Position numbers and translations under genes: made by a program
Assembly: GCF_000518805.1 (NCBI RefSeq)
Contig: NZ_JAEH01000045.1
Span: forward strand, 1-44,926
Direction of reading: 5' to 3'
Source of the DNA: Shewanella waksmanii ATCC BAA-643
GTDB taxonomy: Bacteria; Pseudomonadota; Gammaproteobacteria; Enterobacterales; Shewanellaceae
Length of the DNA stretch: 44,926 bases
The notes under the pieces: generated by a model
What the model was told of the DNA's origin: nothing
Seen by the model: only the letters and a program-made list of their open reading frames with translations
Database searches by the model: none
Part shown: piece after piece, positions 7,793 to 16,979 of the stretch
How positions within the stretch are numbered: position 1 is the stretch's first letter
How the letters are laid out: each line of letters opens with the position of its first letter

Positions 7793-10066
7793 TTAGAAGG
7801 TGTAACCAACAGTCAGTGAAATGGTCTGTGGATCACCATAGTAACCAATTAAGGTATTATCACCACCTAGCCCTGGTAGGTAGCCGCCATCATCGGTTGG
7901 CGTGACAAAGGCATAGGTACCGACTATGTATTCTTCATCGGTGACATTCTTCCAATGTAGACCGGCAGTCCAATTGCCTTCATTGCCGTACCAATTTAGG
8001 CCGAAGTTCAGCAAGCCGTAGCCTTCTTGGGTCAGCAAACTGTCTGTTACGGTGAGGTCATACTCGCTGCGGTAGTAGTAGTTACCGTTAAAGACAAACG
8101 CACCAATGTCGGTATCGAGGTTGTAGTTAAAGCCAACATTGGCCGTAGTATCAGGGGTGTTGGCAACGGTATAGCTGTCACTAATATCAATTTGGTTGCC
8201 ATCTTCATCGTATGAGATCACCTCTTCGAACGAGGAGTCAATTAAACCTAGGGTACCAAACAGGTTAAGGGATTCGGTTGCTGCATATTGTAGCTCTAGC
8301 TCGATACCTTGAGCCGTAGAGGTACCGATGTTACCTAAGCGCTGATTCAGATCCGCGGCATCTTCCCCCGGTAATACTGTGACAAACTGTCTATCTTTAT
8401 GGTCGAGGTAAAATGCAGTGAGGTTAACGCGTAAATTGTTGTTCCACTCACTTTTAACCCCAACTTCATAGGAGTCGACCACCTCTGGATCTACCGCGGG
8501 CTCTGGCCCCTGTGCTCTGGGGTTGAAGGTACCGGACTTAAAGCCTTGTGAGTAACTGGCAAAGAACATCATATCTTGGTCGTACTGGTATTCGAAGCCG
8601 ACACGCGGGGTGAAGCGTGACCAATCTTCACTGTCATCAAGTACCGTTGGAATACTCGCCTCAATTAAGTCTTCATCACGGACAAAACCTGGGTACCAAC
8701 CAGTTTTAGGATAGATACTGTCGAAGATAACGCCGTTGTTCACTGTGGCTTGTTTCTCTTCTTGGGTGTAACGGGCACCCAAGGTTAGCGAGAATTTGTC
8801 AGTAAAATTGTATGAGCCTTGTAGGTAGGCAGCGTAGCTCTCGCTATTATTGCAACCACTGACTTCTCGAGTGAGTCCACCATAAGCAATAAAGGCTTCT
8901 TCTAAAATGGCATCAAACTGGCCGCAAGAGTCACCTTTAAAGTAATACAGTCCAGAGACTAATGTTAGGTTGTCAGAGTCGTAGTTAACCTGAAATTCTT
9001 GTGATACTTGCTCATCTTCATAAATGGCGGGTACATCGAATATGCGCAGATCGGTATTATCAAAATCGATATTAGTAGGCGAGTAGCTTTCGCGTGATGC
9101 GGTAACAGACTTAAAGGTCCAGTTGTCGTTTATGAAATACTCTAAGGTAAAGCTAAGTCCTTCGGTTTCGACCTTATTCCAGGTTGGCATACTGGTGTAA
9201 GAATCGTAAACGCTGTCGGGAACCGGGGCATCGGTTAGCAGGCTAGGCAATAAACGGTAGCCGCCTTTGGCATTGGACTCATCTTCGGTTTTGTCATAGT
9301 TCAGTCGCATGAACAGGTTGTCTGTGGGGGTGTACTCTAAGGTTAATCTGCCTGCTAGCACATCTTTGTTATAGTTCTCTTTATCTTGATCTGGTAGCGC
9401 AGATTTTAGAAATTCGCCGTAACCGTCGCGTTGCAGACTAGCAAGCGCAAACCCGATGTAGAGTTTATCTTCGATTAATGGATATTGGCCGGCCACTTTA
9501 AAATCTGTTTGTGCATAGCTACCAAACGTACCTTGTAAGTTAAGCTCGGCATCACCACTCATTTTGCGGGTCACATATTTGATGGCACCGCCTATGGTAT
9601 TTTTACCGTATAGGGTTCCCTGTGGTCCACGTAATACCTCGACACGCTCAACATCAAGAATATCTAGTACAGCCCCTTGAGGGCGGGCAACGTAAACATC
9701 ATCAATATAGATACCGACACCAGGCTCATATCCCCATAATGGATCTTCTTGGCCAACACCACGAATAAAAGCGGTTAAGGTCGAGTTGGTACCACGGCTG
9801 CGCTGCAATGTCGTGTTAGGGGAAAACTGTTGGACCTCTATGACTTCGGTTATGCCGCTTTCAGCTAACTGTTCGGCATTGATTGAGGTTACCGCTACTG
9901 GCACATTTTGTAAGCTCTCAGCGGTTTTACGCGCGGTGACTTCAATACGCTCCAGTGTGGCTTCATTCACGATGATTTCTTCATCTTGAGCGTGCAATAC
10001 TGGGCTGGTTAGCGCGGTAGATATGGCCAGTGCGAGGCTGCTCAATTTAACTATTTTCTTGTCCAT
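7793..10066 (-). CDS. TonB-dependent outer-membrane receptor
   Basis: 757 residues. A signal peptide of about 26 residues ends at SPVLHA, before QDEE. A TonB-box-like segment (ERIEVTARK) follows, then a plug domain (~50-170; PVAVTSI, RGVGQEDPL, VEVLRGPQGTLYGKNTIGGAI) and a C-terminal beta-barrel ending in aromatic GYTF. The family imports siderophores, cobalamin, sugars or other large ligands using TonB energy. The plug sequence resembles the broad siderophore/carbohydrate receptor group, so the ligand is undetermined. The 187-bp upstream region shows no convincing Fur box but contains a perfect TACTATAGTA palindrome at 10159-10168. A secreted esterase-like gene lies upstream on the same strand. 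Confidence 0.93.
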   Translation of the reverse strand: MDKKIVKLSSLALAISTALTSPVLHAQDEEIIVNEATLERIEVTARKTAESLQNVPVAVTSINAEQLAESGITEVIEVQQFSPNTTLQRSRGTNSTLTAFIRGVGQEDPLWGYEPGVGIYIDDVYVARPQGAVLDILDVERVEVLRGPQGTLYGKNTIGGAIKYVTRKMSGDAELNLQGTFGSYAQTDFKVAGQYPLIEDKLYIGFALASLQRDGYGEFLKSALPDQDKENYNKDVLAGRLTLEYTPTDNLFMRLNYDKTEDESNAKGGYRLLPSLLTDAPVPDSVYDSYTSMPTWNKVETEGLSFTLEYFINDNWTFKSVTASRESYSPTNIDFDNTDLRIFDVPAIYEDEQVSQEFQVNYDSDNLTLVSGLYYFKGDSCGQFDAILEEAFIAYGGLTREVSGCNNSESYAAYLQGSYNFTDKFSLTLGARYTQEEKQATVNNGVIFDSIYPKTGWYPGFVRDEDLIEASIPTVLDDSEDWSRFTPRVGFEYQYDQDMMFFASYSQGFKSGTFNPRAQGPEPAVDPEVVDSYEVGVKSEWNNNLRVNLTAFYLDHKDRQFVTVLPGEDAADLNQRLGNIGTSTAQGIELELQYAATESLNLFGTLGLIDSSFEEVISYDEDGNQIDISDSYTVANTPDTTANVGFNYNLDTDIGAFVFNGNYYYRSEYDLTVTDSLLTQEGYGLLNFGLNWYGNEGNWTAGLHWKNVTDEEYIVGTYAFVTPTDDGGYLPGLGGDNTLIGYYGDPQTISLTVGYTF

Positions 10067-10253
10067 AGAGGTTCCCTGTTTAGTACTTGTAATTGGTTAG
10101 GTACTACTTGGTCTTAGTTAGCAATGACTCTATAGCAATGGTTAATTAAATTAATCGGTACTATAGTAGTATATGTTATTAAGTTGTTGTTTTTAAGTGT
10201 CTATATGGTGTTTTTTTATGTTTGCTACTACGCTGGTAGCAGTCAGTTTTAGG

Positions 10254-11264
10254 CTAAATTTGCCAAAATTCTGTAATCGCAATTGCGGCACTAATAGGGC
10301 TTGGAAGTAAGAATGCCGCTGCCGTACCACCGCCCTGTTTGCTGGCATCAATGGGAAAACCGTGGCCCAATTTTTCTATGGTGACCAACTGCAAAACTGC
10401 CTGGTTATCCTGGTACCAAGTTTGGGTTTGATAACCTGATGTTGATGTCTCTTCTAACGGCTGTTGAAGCTGCTTTAACTGCGCCCATTGCTGCGCAATT
10501 ACCTGCGCATTGATGGGGTTGACTATTTTATCTTGGCTACCGGTCCATACTGATAAACTGGGCCAGTTGGCGGAGGTGGCAGGCTGGGGACTTATTTGCT
10601 TTGCCAGTTGCTCGGCGGATACTGCAGGACCGGTGCGCATGCATGAAATAGCTTTGGTGAGCGAGTCGGCACAAGGATAGGCTAGGCCGCCAACAATAGC
10701 ACCCGAGCTAAACATTTCTGGGTAATGGGCTAGCATGGCACTGGCCATAGCTCCACCGGCAGAAAGCCCGACAATATAGGTTGCTTGGCTTTGTGTTTGT
10801 TGCTGCGCGTGCAGTAGCATGTTTTTCAGCGACAGCATTTCGCCGCTGTCTTTGTCGGTATCCTGTGCGGAGAACCAGTTAAAGCAGCGCTTGATATTGT
10901 TACTTTTAGCTTGTTGCGGCAGCAGTAAGTTAAAACGCTTAACAGCGGCGAGGGTTTCGAAGCCACTTTGTTTAGCGAACGTGAGAGCATCTTGCTCGCA
11001 GCCATGTAACACCAACACCAAAGGCGCTGCGCCGCGGTCAGCTTTTATCAAGTGTGCCGTCAGTTGACCCGGATTGTCGCCAAAGTCTTGCAATGGTTGA
11101 CTATGCGCACTGCTGGCGATAGCAAGTAACATTGGGAGGCCTAACATCAGTCGCCGCAGAAGGCGGCTAAACGAAAGAGTGCTGGGACAATTGAGCTGTA
11201 ATGGCATAGTGCAGGTTCGCTTTTTTACTGGGTGTTGTGTCGAACTTGCTGAAAAAAAGCCCAT
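10254..11264 (-). CDS. Secreted PHB-depolymerase-type esterase (alpha/beta hydrolase)
   Basis: 336 residues from the first ATG; a second ATG at 11207 gives 318 and puts the hydrophobic export signal (LMLGLPMLLAIASSAHS) nearer the start. Neither has a strong ribosome binding site. The mature part carries LHGCEQ (oxyanion hole region), the nucleophile elbow GLSAGGAM (Ser168, long numbering), an acid candidate in GSQDKIV and His in KLGHGFP, all typical of the PHB depolymerase/LpqC esterase family. Cysteines in the mature part (e.g. KRCFNW, YPCAD) could form disulfides. Substrates of this family include short-chain polyhydroxyalkanoates, feruloyl esters and other polyesters; which applies here is unknown. 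The dodecin gene is divergent. Confidence 0.85.
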   Translation of the reverse strand: MGFFSASSTQHPVKKRTCTMPLQLNCPSTLSFSRLLRRLMLGLPMLLAIASSAHSQPLQDFGDNPGQLTAHLIKADRGAAPLVLVLHGCEQDALTFAKQSGFETLAAVKRFNLLLPQQAKSNNIKRCFNWFSAQDTDKDSGEMLSLKNMLLHAQQQTQSQATYIVGLSAGGAMASAMLAHYPEMFSSGAIVGGLAYPCADSLTKAISCMRTGPAVSAEQLAKQISPQPATSANWPSLSVWTGSQDKIVNPINAQVIAQQWAQLKQLQQPLEETSTSGYQTQTWYQDNQAVLQLVTIEKLGHGFPIDASKQGGGTAAAFLLPSPISAAIAITEFWQI

Positions 11265-11374
11265 GAAACAATGGCACTTTAGATCTATTGCTAAGTTCGA
11301 TGATGGCTAAAACAGCGAAACTTGGATTTGTTACTATACTCAAGACTCCTATTACAGCGCCTTTGGAGCACCCA

Positions 11375-11587
11375 ATGAGTCATACTTACAAGAAGATAGA
11401 GTTGGTAGGGTCATCGCCATTGAGTTCGGACGATGCGATTAAAAATGCTATCGATACTGCGGGGCAGTCGTTAAAGCACTTACGCTGGTTTGAAGTGGTA
11501 GAAACTCGCGGTCATATTGAGGCTGGTGTGGTTGCCCACTGGCAGGTGACCATAAAAGTAGGCTTTACTTTAGAAGCGCACGAGTAA
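11375..11587 (+). CDS. Dodecin family flavin-binding protein
   Basis: 70 residues from ATG 11375 (GGAG about 8 bases before); a longer reading from 11288 only adds an unrelated leader. The sequence reads as a complete dodecin: [10 protein letters not shown] at the start, [12 protein letters not shown] helix, [11 protein letters not shown] with the conserved Trp that stacks on the flavin, and a final strand [10 protein letters not shown]. Dodecins form dodecameric spheres that store or buffer riboflavin or FMN. The stop codon at 11585-11587 shares its last base with the terminal inverted repeat of the mobile repeat element that follows, so the element appears to have landed directly against the gene. 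Confidence 0.92.
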   Translation: MSHTYKKIELVGSSPLSSDDAIKNAIDTAGQSLKHLRWFEVVETRGHIEAGVVAHWQVTIKVGFTLEAHE

Positions 11588-12012
11588 TACCAATCAGTAT
11601 AAGAATTTGATCTACTCAGCGCGCTTTGGGCAAACTAATTCAAGGCCTGCTAATTCAAAGTAAGTATTGAAACAATGGTTGTTCCCTTGTGAAATTATTC
11701 AACGCAGAAGTAGGCAGCCTAAAACGCGCCAGAATGGCGAGTTTTAGCGATTCTGATGCTGTGTTAACGAGCTTAACCGTAGAATAACTATGCTCTTCAC
11801 TCGTTGCAAACCACAGGGTCTTGACTGTTCCTGACAGTCATAAGACATTTCCTCCGTCCTTGGAGGTCAGATGTGGTGAATGTCATTAATGCACGACTAT
11901 AGGGATATAGGAGGTAGGGTAACGCAGGAGCAGTTACCGAGGAGCATTTAAGGACCTACCTCAGAACCGCTAAATTCTCGCTGAGTGACTAAATGTTTAT
12001 ACTGATTGGTAT
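11587..12012. mobile_element. MITE-like structured repeat element, complete copy
   Basis: A 426-bp non-coding unit bounded by a perfect 14-bp terminal inverted repeat: ATACCAATCAGTAT at 11587-11600 and its reverse complement at 11999-12012. The match extends imperfectly inward to a shared CTCAGCG. The start of the same sequence recurs at 44823. No reading frame of note is inside, so it fits a miniature inverted-repeat element mobilised in trans. The interior is hairpin-rich: 11730-11755 (CAGAAT/ATTCTG), 11823-11839 (GACTGT/ACAGTC), 11851-11866 (CCTCC/GGAGG), and a larger fold pairing 11911-11918 with 11955-11962 around a GGTAAC/GTTACC pair. No target-site duplication could be assigned with confidence. 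Confidence 0.75.
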
Positions 12013-12024
12013 AAGACTAAATAG

Positions 12025-12054
12025 AAAAAAGCCAACAATAATTGTTGGCTTTTT
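12025..12054 (-). terminator. Rho-independent terminator of the adenosine deaminase gene
   Basis: A stem of 9 bp (AGCCAACAA with TTGTTGGCT), a 4-base loop, and T-runs on both sides. It lies 12 bases past the stop codon of the leftward gene. The flanking A and T runs make it potentially bidirectional. Confidence 0.85.
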
Positions 12055-12066
12055 ACTATTAATCAA

Positions 12067-13062
12067 TTACTTGATGTGGTTGAGTAATTGCTGTTTAACC
12101 GCAGGTGAAGCAAAAGCTTGCTCGACACTGGTGCGGTAAATTTTGTAGTAATCTTCTATTGTTAGATTAAACGTTTGCATGACCTTGCGCACTTCATCAG
12201 TCATGGTGGTATTGGATACCGTACGGTTGTCTGTATTGATAGTGGTGGGCAGATTGTCGTCGAAAAACGCCTTAAAAGGGTGCTCGCTCAGTTGCGCTAC
12301 CGCTTTGGTTTGAATATTACTGCTTGGGCAGGTTTCTAAACCAACGTTATGCTGCTCGACTTGCTCATAGGCAGCCTGATGACCGGTAATATGGATACCG
12401 TGACCCACTCGCTGGGCATGTAACATGGTAATGGCATCGTAGACGTTTTGCCCGACACCTTGCTCCCCGGCATGGATGGTAATGTTGTAGCCTTTTTGCT
12501 TGGCGTAGTCAGCATAGGGAATAAATGCTTCACAAAAGCCCGGTAACTCTGCGCCAGCAAGATCGAATGCTGCAACACCGTTATTGAGGAAAGCCGCACC
12601 GGCATCAATAACATCATAGATATTGTCTTTCGGGAAAGTTCGCAGAATCGATAAAATGTAGTTGCCCTTGATATCATATTGGGCTTCAGCGCGTTGCATG
12701 CCTTTCACCGCGGCGGCGATGATATCGGTAAAGCTAAGCCCTTGTTGTTGGTGGAGCTGCGGGCCAAAGCGAACTTCAAAATACTTTACATTTTCCAGTG
12801 CTGCGTCTTCAAACAACTCGAACGAGATACGTTCAATGGCGTCTGCGGTTTGCATTACCGATAGCGGTAAATCAAAGCGCATTAGGTATTCTTCTAAATT
12901 AGGACAGGTTTCCGGCGCAATCATCAGCGTATTGATTTCGTTGATATCTTGGCTGGGTAATGACACATTTTGGGCTGCTGCAAGATCAATAATGGTTTGT
13001 GGGCGTACGCTGCCATCGAGGTGACAATGAAGATCGATCTTGGGTAAGCTTAAATAGTTCAT
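12067..13062 (-). CDS. add: Adenosine deaminase
   Basis: 331 residues, the usual bacterial length. It converts adenosine and deoxyadenosine to inosine forms in purine salvage, in the cytoplasm. Zinc ligands and catalytic residues are visible: H12 and H14 (LHCHLDGS), H197 with E200 (IHAGEQG), H221 (RVGHGIHI) and D278 (INTDNRTVS). CPSSN at 245-249 is also a family signature. The gene stands alone and ends in a strong terminator. Upstream, 13119-13134 contains a half-good match to the PurR operator (GCGCAATCGTTT on the coding strand), so purine control is possible but weakly supported. The next gene upstream (queG) is 284 bp away. Confidence 0.95.
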   Translation of the reverse strand: MNYLSLPKIDLHCHLDGSVRPQTIIDLAAAQNVSLPSQDINEINTLMIAPETCPNLEEYLMRFDLPLSVMQTADAIERISFELFEDAALENVKYFEVRFGPQLHQQQGLSFTDIIAAAVKGMQRAEAQYDIKGNYILSILRTFPKDNIYDVIDAGAAFLNNGVAAFDLAGAELPGFCEAFIPYADYAKQKGYNITIHAGEQGVGQNVYDAITMLHAQRVGHGIHITGHQAAYEQVEQHNVGLETCPSSNIQTKAVAQLSEHPFKAFFDDNLPTTINTDNRTVSNTTMTDEVRKVMQTFNLTIEDYYKIYRTSVEQAFASPAVKQQLLNHIK

Positions 13063-13346
13063 GAGTCTCTACCTTTATCTATTAGCGCCATAATAGTGAT
13101 CAGTTAATACTGCGAAAAGTCGAAACGATTGCGCACCATTAATAGATAGACCATATCTGGCAGGGTATAAAGTTACAGACTTCATAATCAAGAATTTAAG
13201 GCTCTTGGTAGAAACTCCCAAACCATATTATTGGGATTATACGAAGCGATTTTTCGGGACTATACCATCACAGATGCGGCCATGCAATGTCCGTAATTAG
13301 ACAATACTAATGGAATGTGACGCCATAGTGATAGTCATTGTTGAAA

Positions 13347-14519
13347 TTAGGCGTCTCTTGATAAGCCTTTTTCTACCGCGCGGATCACGCGGGCAGTTTT
13401 ACGACTACTGCTTAAGCTAAGTTGCTGACGCGCCAATGCCCAGTCGATATGTTCAATCACCATGTCGTCGACTTCTGCCGACAACTTTCTTTGCTCAAGT
13501 GCGCTGACAATACACTCAGACTGCGGTGCATTGCCCAATGCAACGGCAATGTTTCTAAGCCAACGTTTGTGACCAATGCGTCGAATTGGACTACCTTCAG
13601 TGAGCGATAGAAACTTAGCCTCATCCCACTGAAAAAGGCTGACTAAATCGGCCTTAGACAATGAGTCGCGAGTGTGAAAGTCGCTTTCTTGGGTGAGGGG
13701 AGCTTGGCTATTTACCGGGCAGACTAACTGACAATCATCGCAGCCATAGATGCGGTTACCCATTAACTCACGAAACTCAACTGGAATTGCACCCTGAAGC
13801 TCAATTGTTAAGTATGAAATGCAGCGTCTAGCATCTACGGTGTAAGGAGCGACGATGGCATCGGTCGGGCAAGACTTAATACAAGCAACACAAGTATTGC
13901 ACTGCTCTGCCACCGGAATATCAACCGGTAGCGGTAGATCAATGAGTAACTCACCAAGGAAGAACCAGCTGCCCGCCTGTTGGTTTAGAATGAGTGAATG
14001 TTTGCCGGTCCAGCCCAGGCCCGCCTTTTCCGCTAGTGGTCGTTCTAATATCGGTGCCGAGTCAACAAAAGGGCGAGAGTGGCTTTTGTTATAGCCTAAC
14101 TCTGTCAGCTCTTGGTCGATGCGCTGGCCCAGTTTTTTAAGGCGGTTACGCATCATTTTATGGTAATCACGCCCGCCAGCGTAACGGGATATATAGGCTA
14201 AATTAGGATCGCGAAGGTGGGTAGCAAACATGGTATTGGGCGGTAAATAATCCATGCGCACACAAATGACCCTTTGGGTGCCAGGATGTAGCTCGTGGGG
14301 GCGCGCCCGCATCATACCATGGTTGGCCATGTAGCTCATTTCACCGTGGTAACCTTGGTCTAGCCAAGCTTGAAGCTTAGGTTCCTCAACAGACAAATCA
14401 ATATCACTAATGCCGACCTGCGCGAACCCTAGCTCTTGACCCCATAGTTTTAACTGTCGAGCAAGCTGTTGCAGACTTGCTGCATCTATAGAGGTGAGGG
14501 GTTTTAGCGATTCGGCCAT
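13347..14519 (-). CDS. queG: Epoxyqueuosine reductase
   Basis: 390 residues. QueG performs the last step of queuosine synthesis, reducing epoxyqueuosine in tRNA with cobalamin and two 4Fe-4S clusters. The ferredoxin-like cluster motif is at C207, C210, C213 and C217. Further cluster cysteines are C233 and C260, C263, C267 (GCDDCQLVCP). The active-site Asp153 sits in FVDSAPILERPLAEKAGLGW, and the C-terminal HEAT-like part (RRIGHKRWLRNIAVALGN) is present. Nothing is missing. It is the first gene of its transcript, with no partner gene adjacent. It needs cobalamin, which makes the damaged bluB nearby relevant to cofactor supply, though the two are not linked genetically. Confidence 0.96.
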   Translation of the reverse strand: MAESLKPLTSIDAASLQQLARQLKLWGQELGFAQVGISDIDLSVEEPKLQAWLDQGYHGEMSYMANHGMMRARPHELHPGTQRVICVRMDYLPPNTMFATHLRDPNLAYISRYAGGRDYHKMMRNRLKKLGQRIDQELTELGYNKSHSRPFVDSAPILERPLAEKAGLGWTGKHSLILNQQAGSWFFLGELLIDLPLPVDIPVAEQCNTCVACIKSCPTDAIVAPYTVDARRCISYLTIELQGAIPVEFRELMGNRIYGCDDCQLVCPVNSQAPLTQESDFHTRDSLSKADLVSLFQWDEAKFLSLTEGSPIRRIGHKRWLRNIAVALGNAPQSECIVSALEQRKLSAEVDDMVIEHIDWALARQQLSLSSSRKTARVIRAVEKGLSRDA

Positions 14520-14878
14520 CGGATTTTATCGAAAATTGAGTATCGCGAGGATCATATCAGAAATGGATAGTTTCGTCTTGAACTGTGTGTTAGGTGCAAG
14601 TTTTGCATCAATGTCGAACACAGTTTTCGTTTTTTAATGCAAAATTGGCGACTGTTTACGCGCAACTTGTTAACATTTTTCTGGTGAATAATTCTGTGTG
14701 TTTGGGTTAAGCGTTGTTTTTTATAATAAGAATTAGGGTTGCTCGACATAATATTTTGCAAAAGCAAGTAAATGGCGTTGATACAATTTTCAGCATAGAT
14801 ATTGTTGCCAAAATGTAGATTTAAGATCTGGAAGCTCTATTATATTTAGATGACATTTTAATCTGTAGGCAAAGGTAT
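14520..14878. other. AT-rich divergent intergenic region
   Basis: 359 bp between the queG start and the chemoreceptor start. No gene is supported; a short frame at 14552-14767 has no recognisable features. It holds one notable structure: 14581-14588 (AACTGTGT) pairs perfectly with 14618-14625 around an inner TGCAA/TTGCA hairpin, followed on the + strand by a T-rich stretch. I could not place a sigma-28 promoter for the chemoreceptor here. Confidence 0.5.
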
Positions 14879-16498
14879 ATGACGCTCAGGCTCAAAATTA
14901 TTGCATTTGTAGGTGTACTGTTTTTATCTTTTCTGATGATCGCCTTTTTAGGGTTACAGGCTTTGTCTCAAGCGAGCGAGAATGACAACATTGCTCGCAT
15001 TAACCAGCTGATGAAAAGCACCGTCAATATTGTTGAAGAGTTCGAGTTGTTGGCAGCATCTGGTGAACTCACTGATGAAAAAGCCCAAGCTTACGCCAGT
15101 AAAATGCTGCGTGAAAACAAGTACCACGATTCTGAATATGTTTATGTGGTTGATAAGCAGCTGAACTTTGTCGCCACTCCCCATGACCCGCAGCTTCACG
15201 GCACCAGCTTTAATGATTTTAAAGATGCCAGTGGTAACAGTATTGGTCAAATGGTCGAGCGACTTGTGGGTAATACGACTTCACAAATTATCACTTATCA
15301 TTGGGATTCAGAGCGAGATGGCACTGTGGTCGATCTCACCTCTGTAGTGCAAAAGACCCCACGCTGGGGTTGGTATGTAGGTACCGGTATCAGCTATGCG
15401 GAGGCCGACGCTCGTTATTGGTCGGTGGCCAGCTGGCTGTTGACGTTATCGGTGATTATTGCAGTGGGTCTGTCTTTTGCTTTGGCGCGTTTTGGCCTGA
15501 AAATGCGCAATGCCCTGGGGGCGGAAATTGATGATGTGCACCGTATTGTCACTCAAGTATCTCGCGGTAATTTAAAACAAAACCCTGATTTCCAGTCTGC
15601 CGACGATAAAAGTGTACTGGGCGCGATGAATTACATGCAGCAAGGGCTACAAGGCGTGGTGGTGGGGATTAAAGGTGTTGCAGACACGCTTAATTCACAA
15701 ACTAAAGATGCCGAGGCTCGCGCCACAGAGCTGGAAAACTTAACCCGCAGTATGAACGAGGAAACCCAAATCGTCGCCTCAGCGATTACTGAGCTTACGG
15801 CTTCATCAACTACGGTAGCCGATCATGCCCGGCAGGCAGCGGAGTCAGTACAAGAAGCTGAGGAGCAGGGGCAAAGCGCTTACTTATTAACTGAAGAGTC
15901 TTCAAAAACCATTGCACTGCTGGAGAGTCAAATTGAGGACGCCGGCGCTAATATTCAAATCCTTGATGATGAAGTAAATAACATTGCTAATGTACTGTCG
16001 GTTATTCAAGGGATTGCCGAGCAAACTAACCTATTAGCACTTAACGCTGCAATTGAGGCCGCCCGAGCCGGTGAACAAGGTCGTGGCTTTGCGGTAGTGG
16101 CGGATGAAGTGCGTCAATTGGCGCAGCGGACCCAAAGCAGTACCGGTGAGATCCATCAAATGATCTCTAAACTACAAAGTGCCACTCGAGATGCCAAAGC
16201 CTCAGCAAATGAAAGTATCGATACCAGTGAGCAGACGGTGACTAAATCACAGCACGTGGCGCAAGAGTTAAAAAATATCGCACAGTCTTTGTCGGCGATC
16301 TCCTCGATGAGTCATCAAATTGCTGAGGCAGCTACTGAGCAGTTAGCTGCAGGCGAAGACTCTGCTAAGCGAATAGTAAATATCTCGGAAACGGCAGCCA
16401 ATACGGCAACTGTTTCGCAAAATGCCCATGAAGCTAGCGATCAAGTGCAGTCGCTTACGCGCAACTTGGAAGTTGAGATCAAGAAGTTCACTATCTAA
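14879..16498 (+). CDS. Methyl-accepting chemotaxis protein with sCache_2 sensor domain
   Basis: 539 residues. Transmembrane segment 1 is at ~8-28. The periplasmic sensor (~30-180) has the single-Cache (sCache_2) pattern, including DSEYVYVVD and GWYVGTGI. Transmembrane segment 2 is at ~182-206, followed by a HAMP-like region and a cytoplasmic signalling domain with the highly conserved hairpin near 375-420 ([20 protein letters not shown], then [16 protein letters not shown]). sCache_2 receptors commonly bind small organic acids; the ligand here is unknown. The C-terminus lacks a CheR-binding pentapeptide. The start ATG is preceded by AAAGG. It is a single-gene unit with a terminator after it. 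Confidence 0.95.
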   Translation: MTLRLKIIAFVGVLFLSFLMIAFLGLQALSQASENDNIARINQLMKSTVNIVEEFELLAASGELTDEKAQAYASKMLRENKYHDSEYVYVVDKQLNFVATPHDPQLHGTSFNDFKDASGNSIGQMVERLVGNTTSQIITYHWDSERDGTVVDLTSVVQKTPRWGWYVGTGISYAEADARYWSVASWLLTLSVIIAVGLSFALARFGLKMRNALGAEIDDVHRIVTQVSRGNLKQNPDFQSADDKSVLGAMNYMQQGLQGVVVGIKGVADTLNSQTKDAEARATELENLTRSMNEETQIVASAITELTASSTTVADHARQAAESVQEAEEQGQSAYLLTEESSKTIALLESQIEDAGANIQILDDEVNNIANVLSVIQGIAEQTNLLALNAAIEAARAGEQGRGFAVVADEVRQLAQRTQSSTGEIHQMISKLQSATRDAKASANESIDTSEQTVTKSQHVAQELKNIAQSLSAISSMSHQIAEAATEQLAAGEDSAKRIVNISETAANTATVSQNAHEASDQVQSLTRNLEVEIKKFTI

Positions 16499-16551
16499 CG
16501 GTTTAACGCACTTAATCGATACTCGCTTAGTGAGTTATTTATTCTGAAAAC

Positions 16552-16587
16552 AAGTCACGGTGCTATTGGGCTGCGTGGCTTTTTTTA
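16552..16587 (+). terminator. Terminator after the sCache chemoreceptor gene
   Basis: AGTCACG at 16553-16559 pairs with CGTGGCT at 16574-16580 (one G-T wobble) and is followed directly by seven T. Confidence 0.75.
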
Positions 16588-16928
16588 GCGCTGTCGAACA
16601 AGGGCAGGTGACGCCTTAGTTGTTGACGGTCAATGCTAGTCTGCTCTGTTGCAATTTCTACTAACGACCCTGCTAATTTATCTCAGCGGCGTAGCTCATT
16701 GTATCAAGGTTTCGATATGGCTAACCTTGCTCGTTGCAGTAGTCGCTATCTACGGGTTAAGTAGATAGCGACTTGAAAATGACTCTATACGTATCAAGGT
16801 GAGGTTGTATTCACGGTGTGCAGTTAGTGATGATGGCGACCTAAATAACAAATAAGCTAAAGCGGGTTCCATCACTCGCAAGTTGATAACACTGTGGGAT
16901 GTCAGCATGGGTGGGGCTTTTTTGCCAT
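16588..16928. other. Intergenic region with a perfect 13-bp hairpin
   Basis: No gene is supported here. The standout feature is a perfect 13-bp inverted repeat, AGTCGCTATCTAC at 16741-16753 and GTAGATAGCGACT at 16761-16773, with a 7-base loop and no T-run after it. That argues against an ordinary terminator. A decamer GTATCAAGGT occurs on each side of it (about 16701 and 16791). Confidence 0.55.
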
Positions 16929-16958
16929 AAAAAAAGGAAGCCATTAGGCTTCCTTTTT
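16929..16958. terminator. Terminator of the curlin-repeat gene
   Basis: GGAAGCC at 16936-16942 pairs with GGCTTCC at 16947-16953 around ATTA, with A-run and T-run on either side. It lies just past the stop codon of the leftward gene and could also act on + strand transcripts. Confidence 0.88.
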
Positions 16959-16979
16959 ATTTAGGTTTTTAGCCGCTGT

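Noticed and set aside
10067..10253. A Fur box upstream of the first TonB receptor.
   Set aside because: The region is AT-rich but contains no good 19-bp GATAAT-type palindrome, so iron control cannot be claimed.
12336..13024. Long frames on both strands inside the adenosine deaminase gene.
   Set aside because: Shadows of add, whose catalytic residues are all intact in the chosen frame.
14552..14767. A 71-codon minus-strand frame upstream of queG.
   Set aside because: Biased, AT-driven composition, no ribosome binding site and no domain pattern; it would also sit across the nested hairpin.
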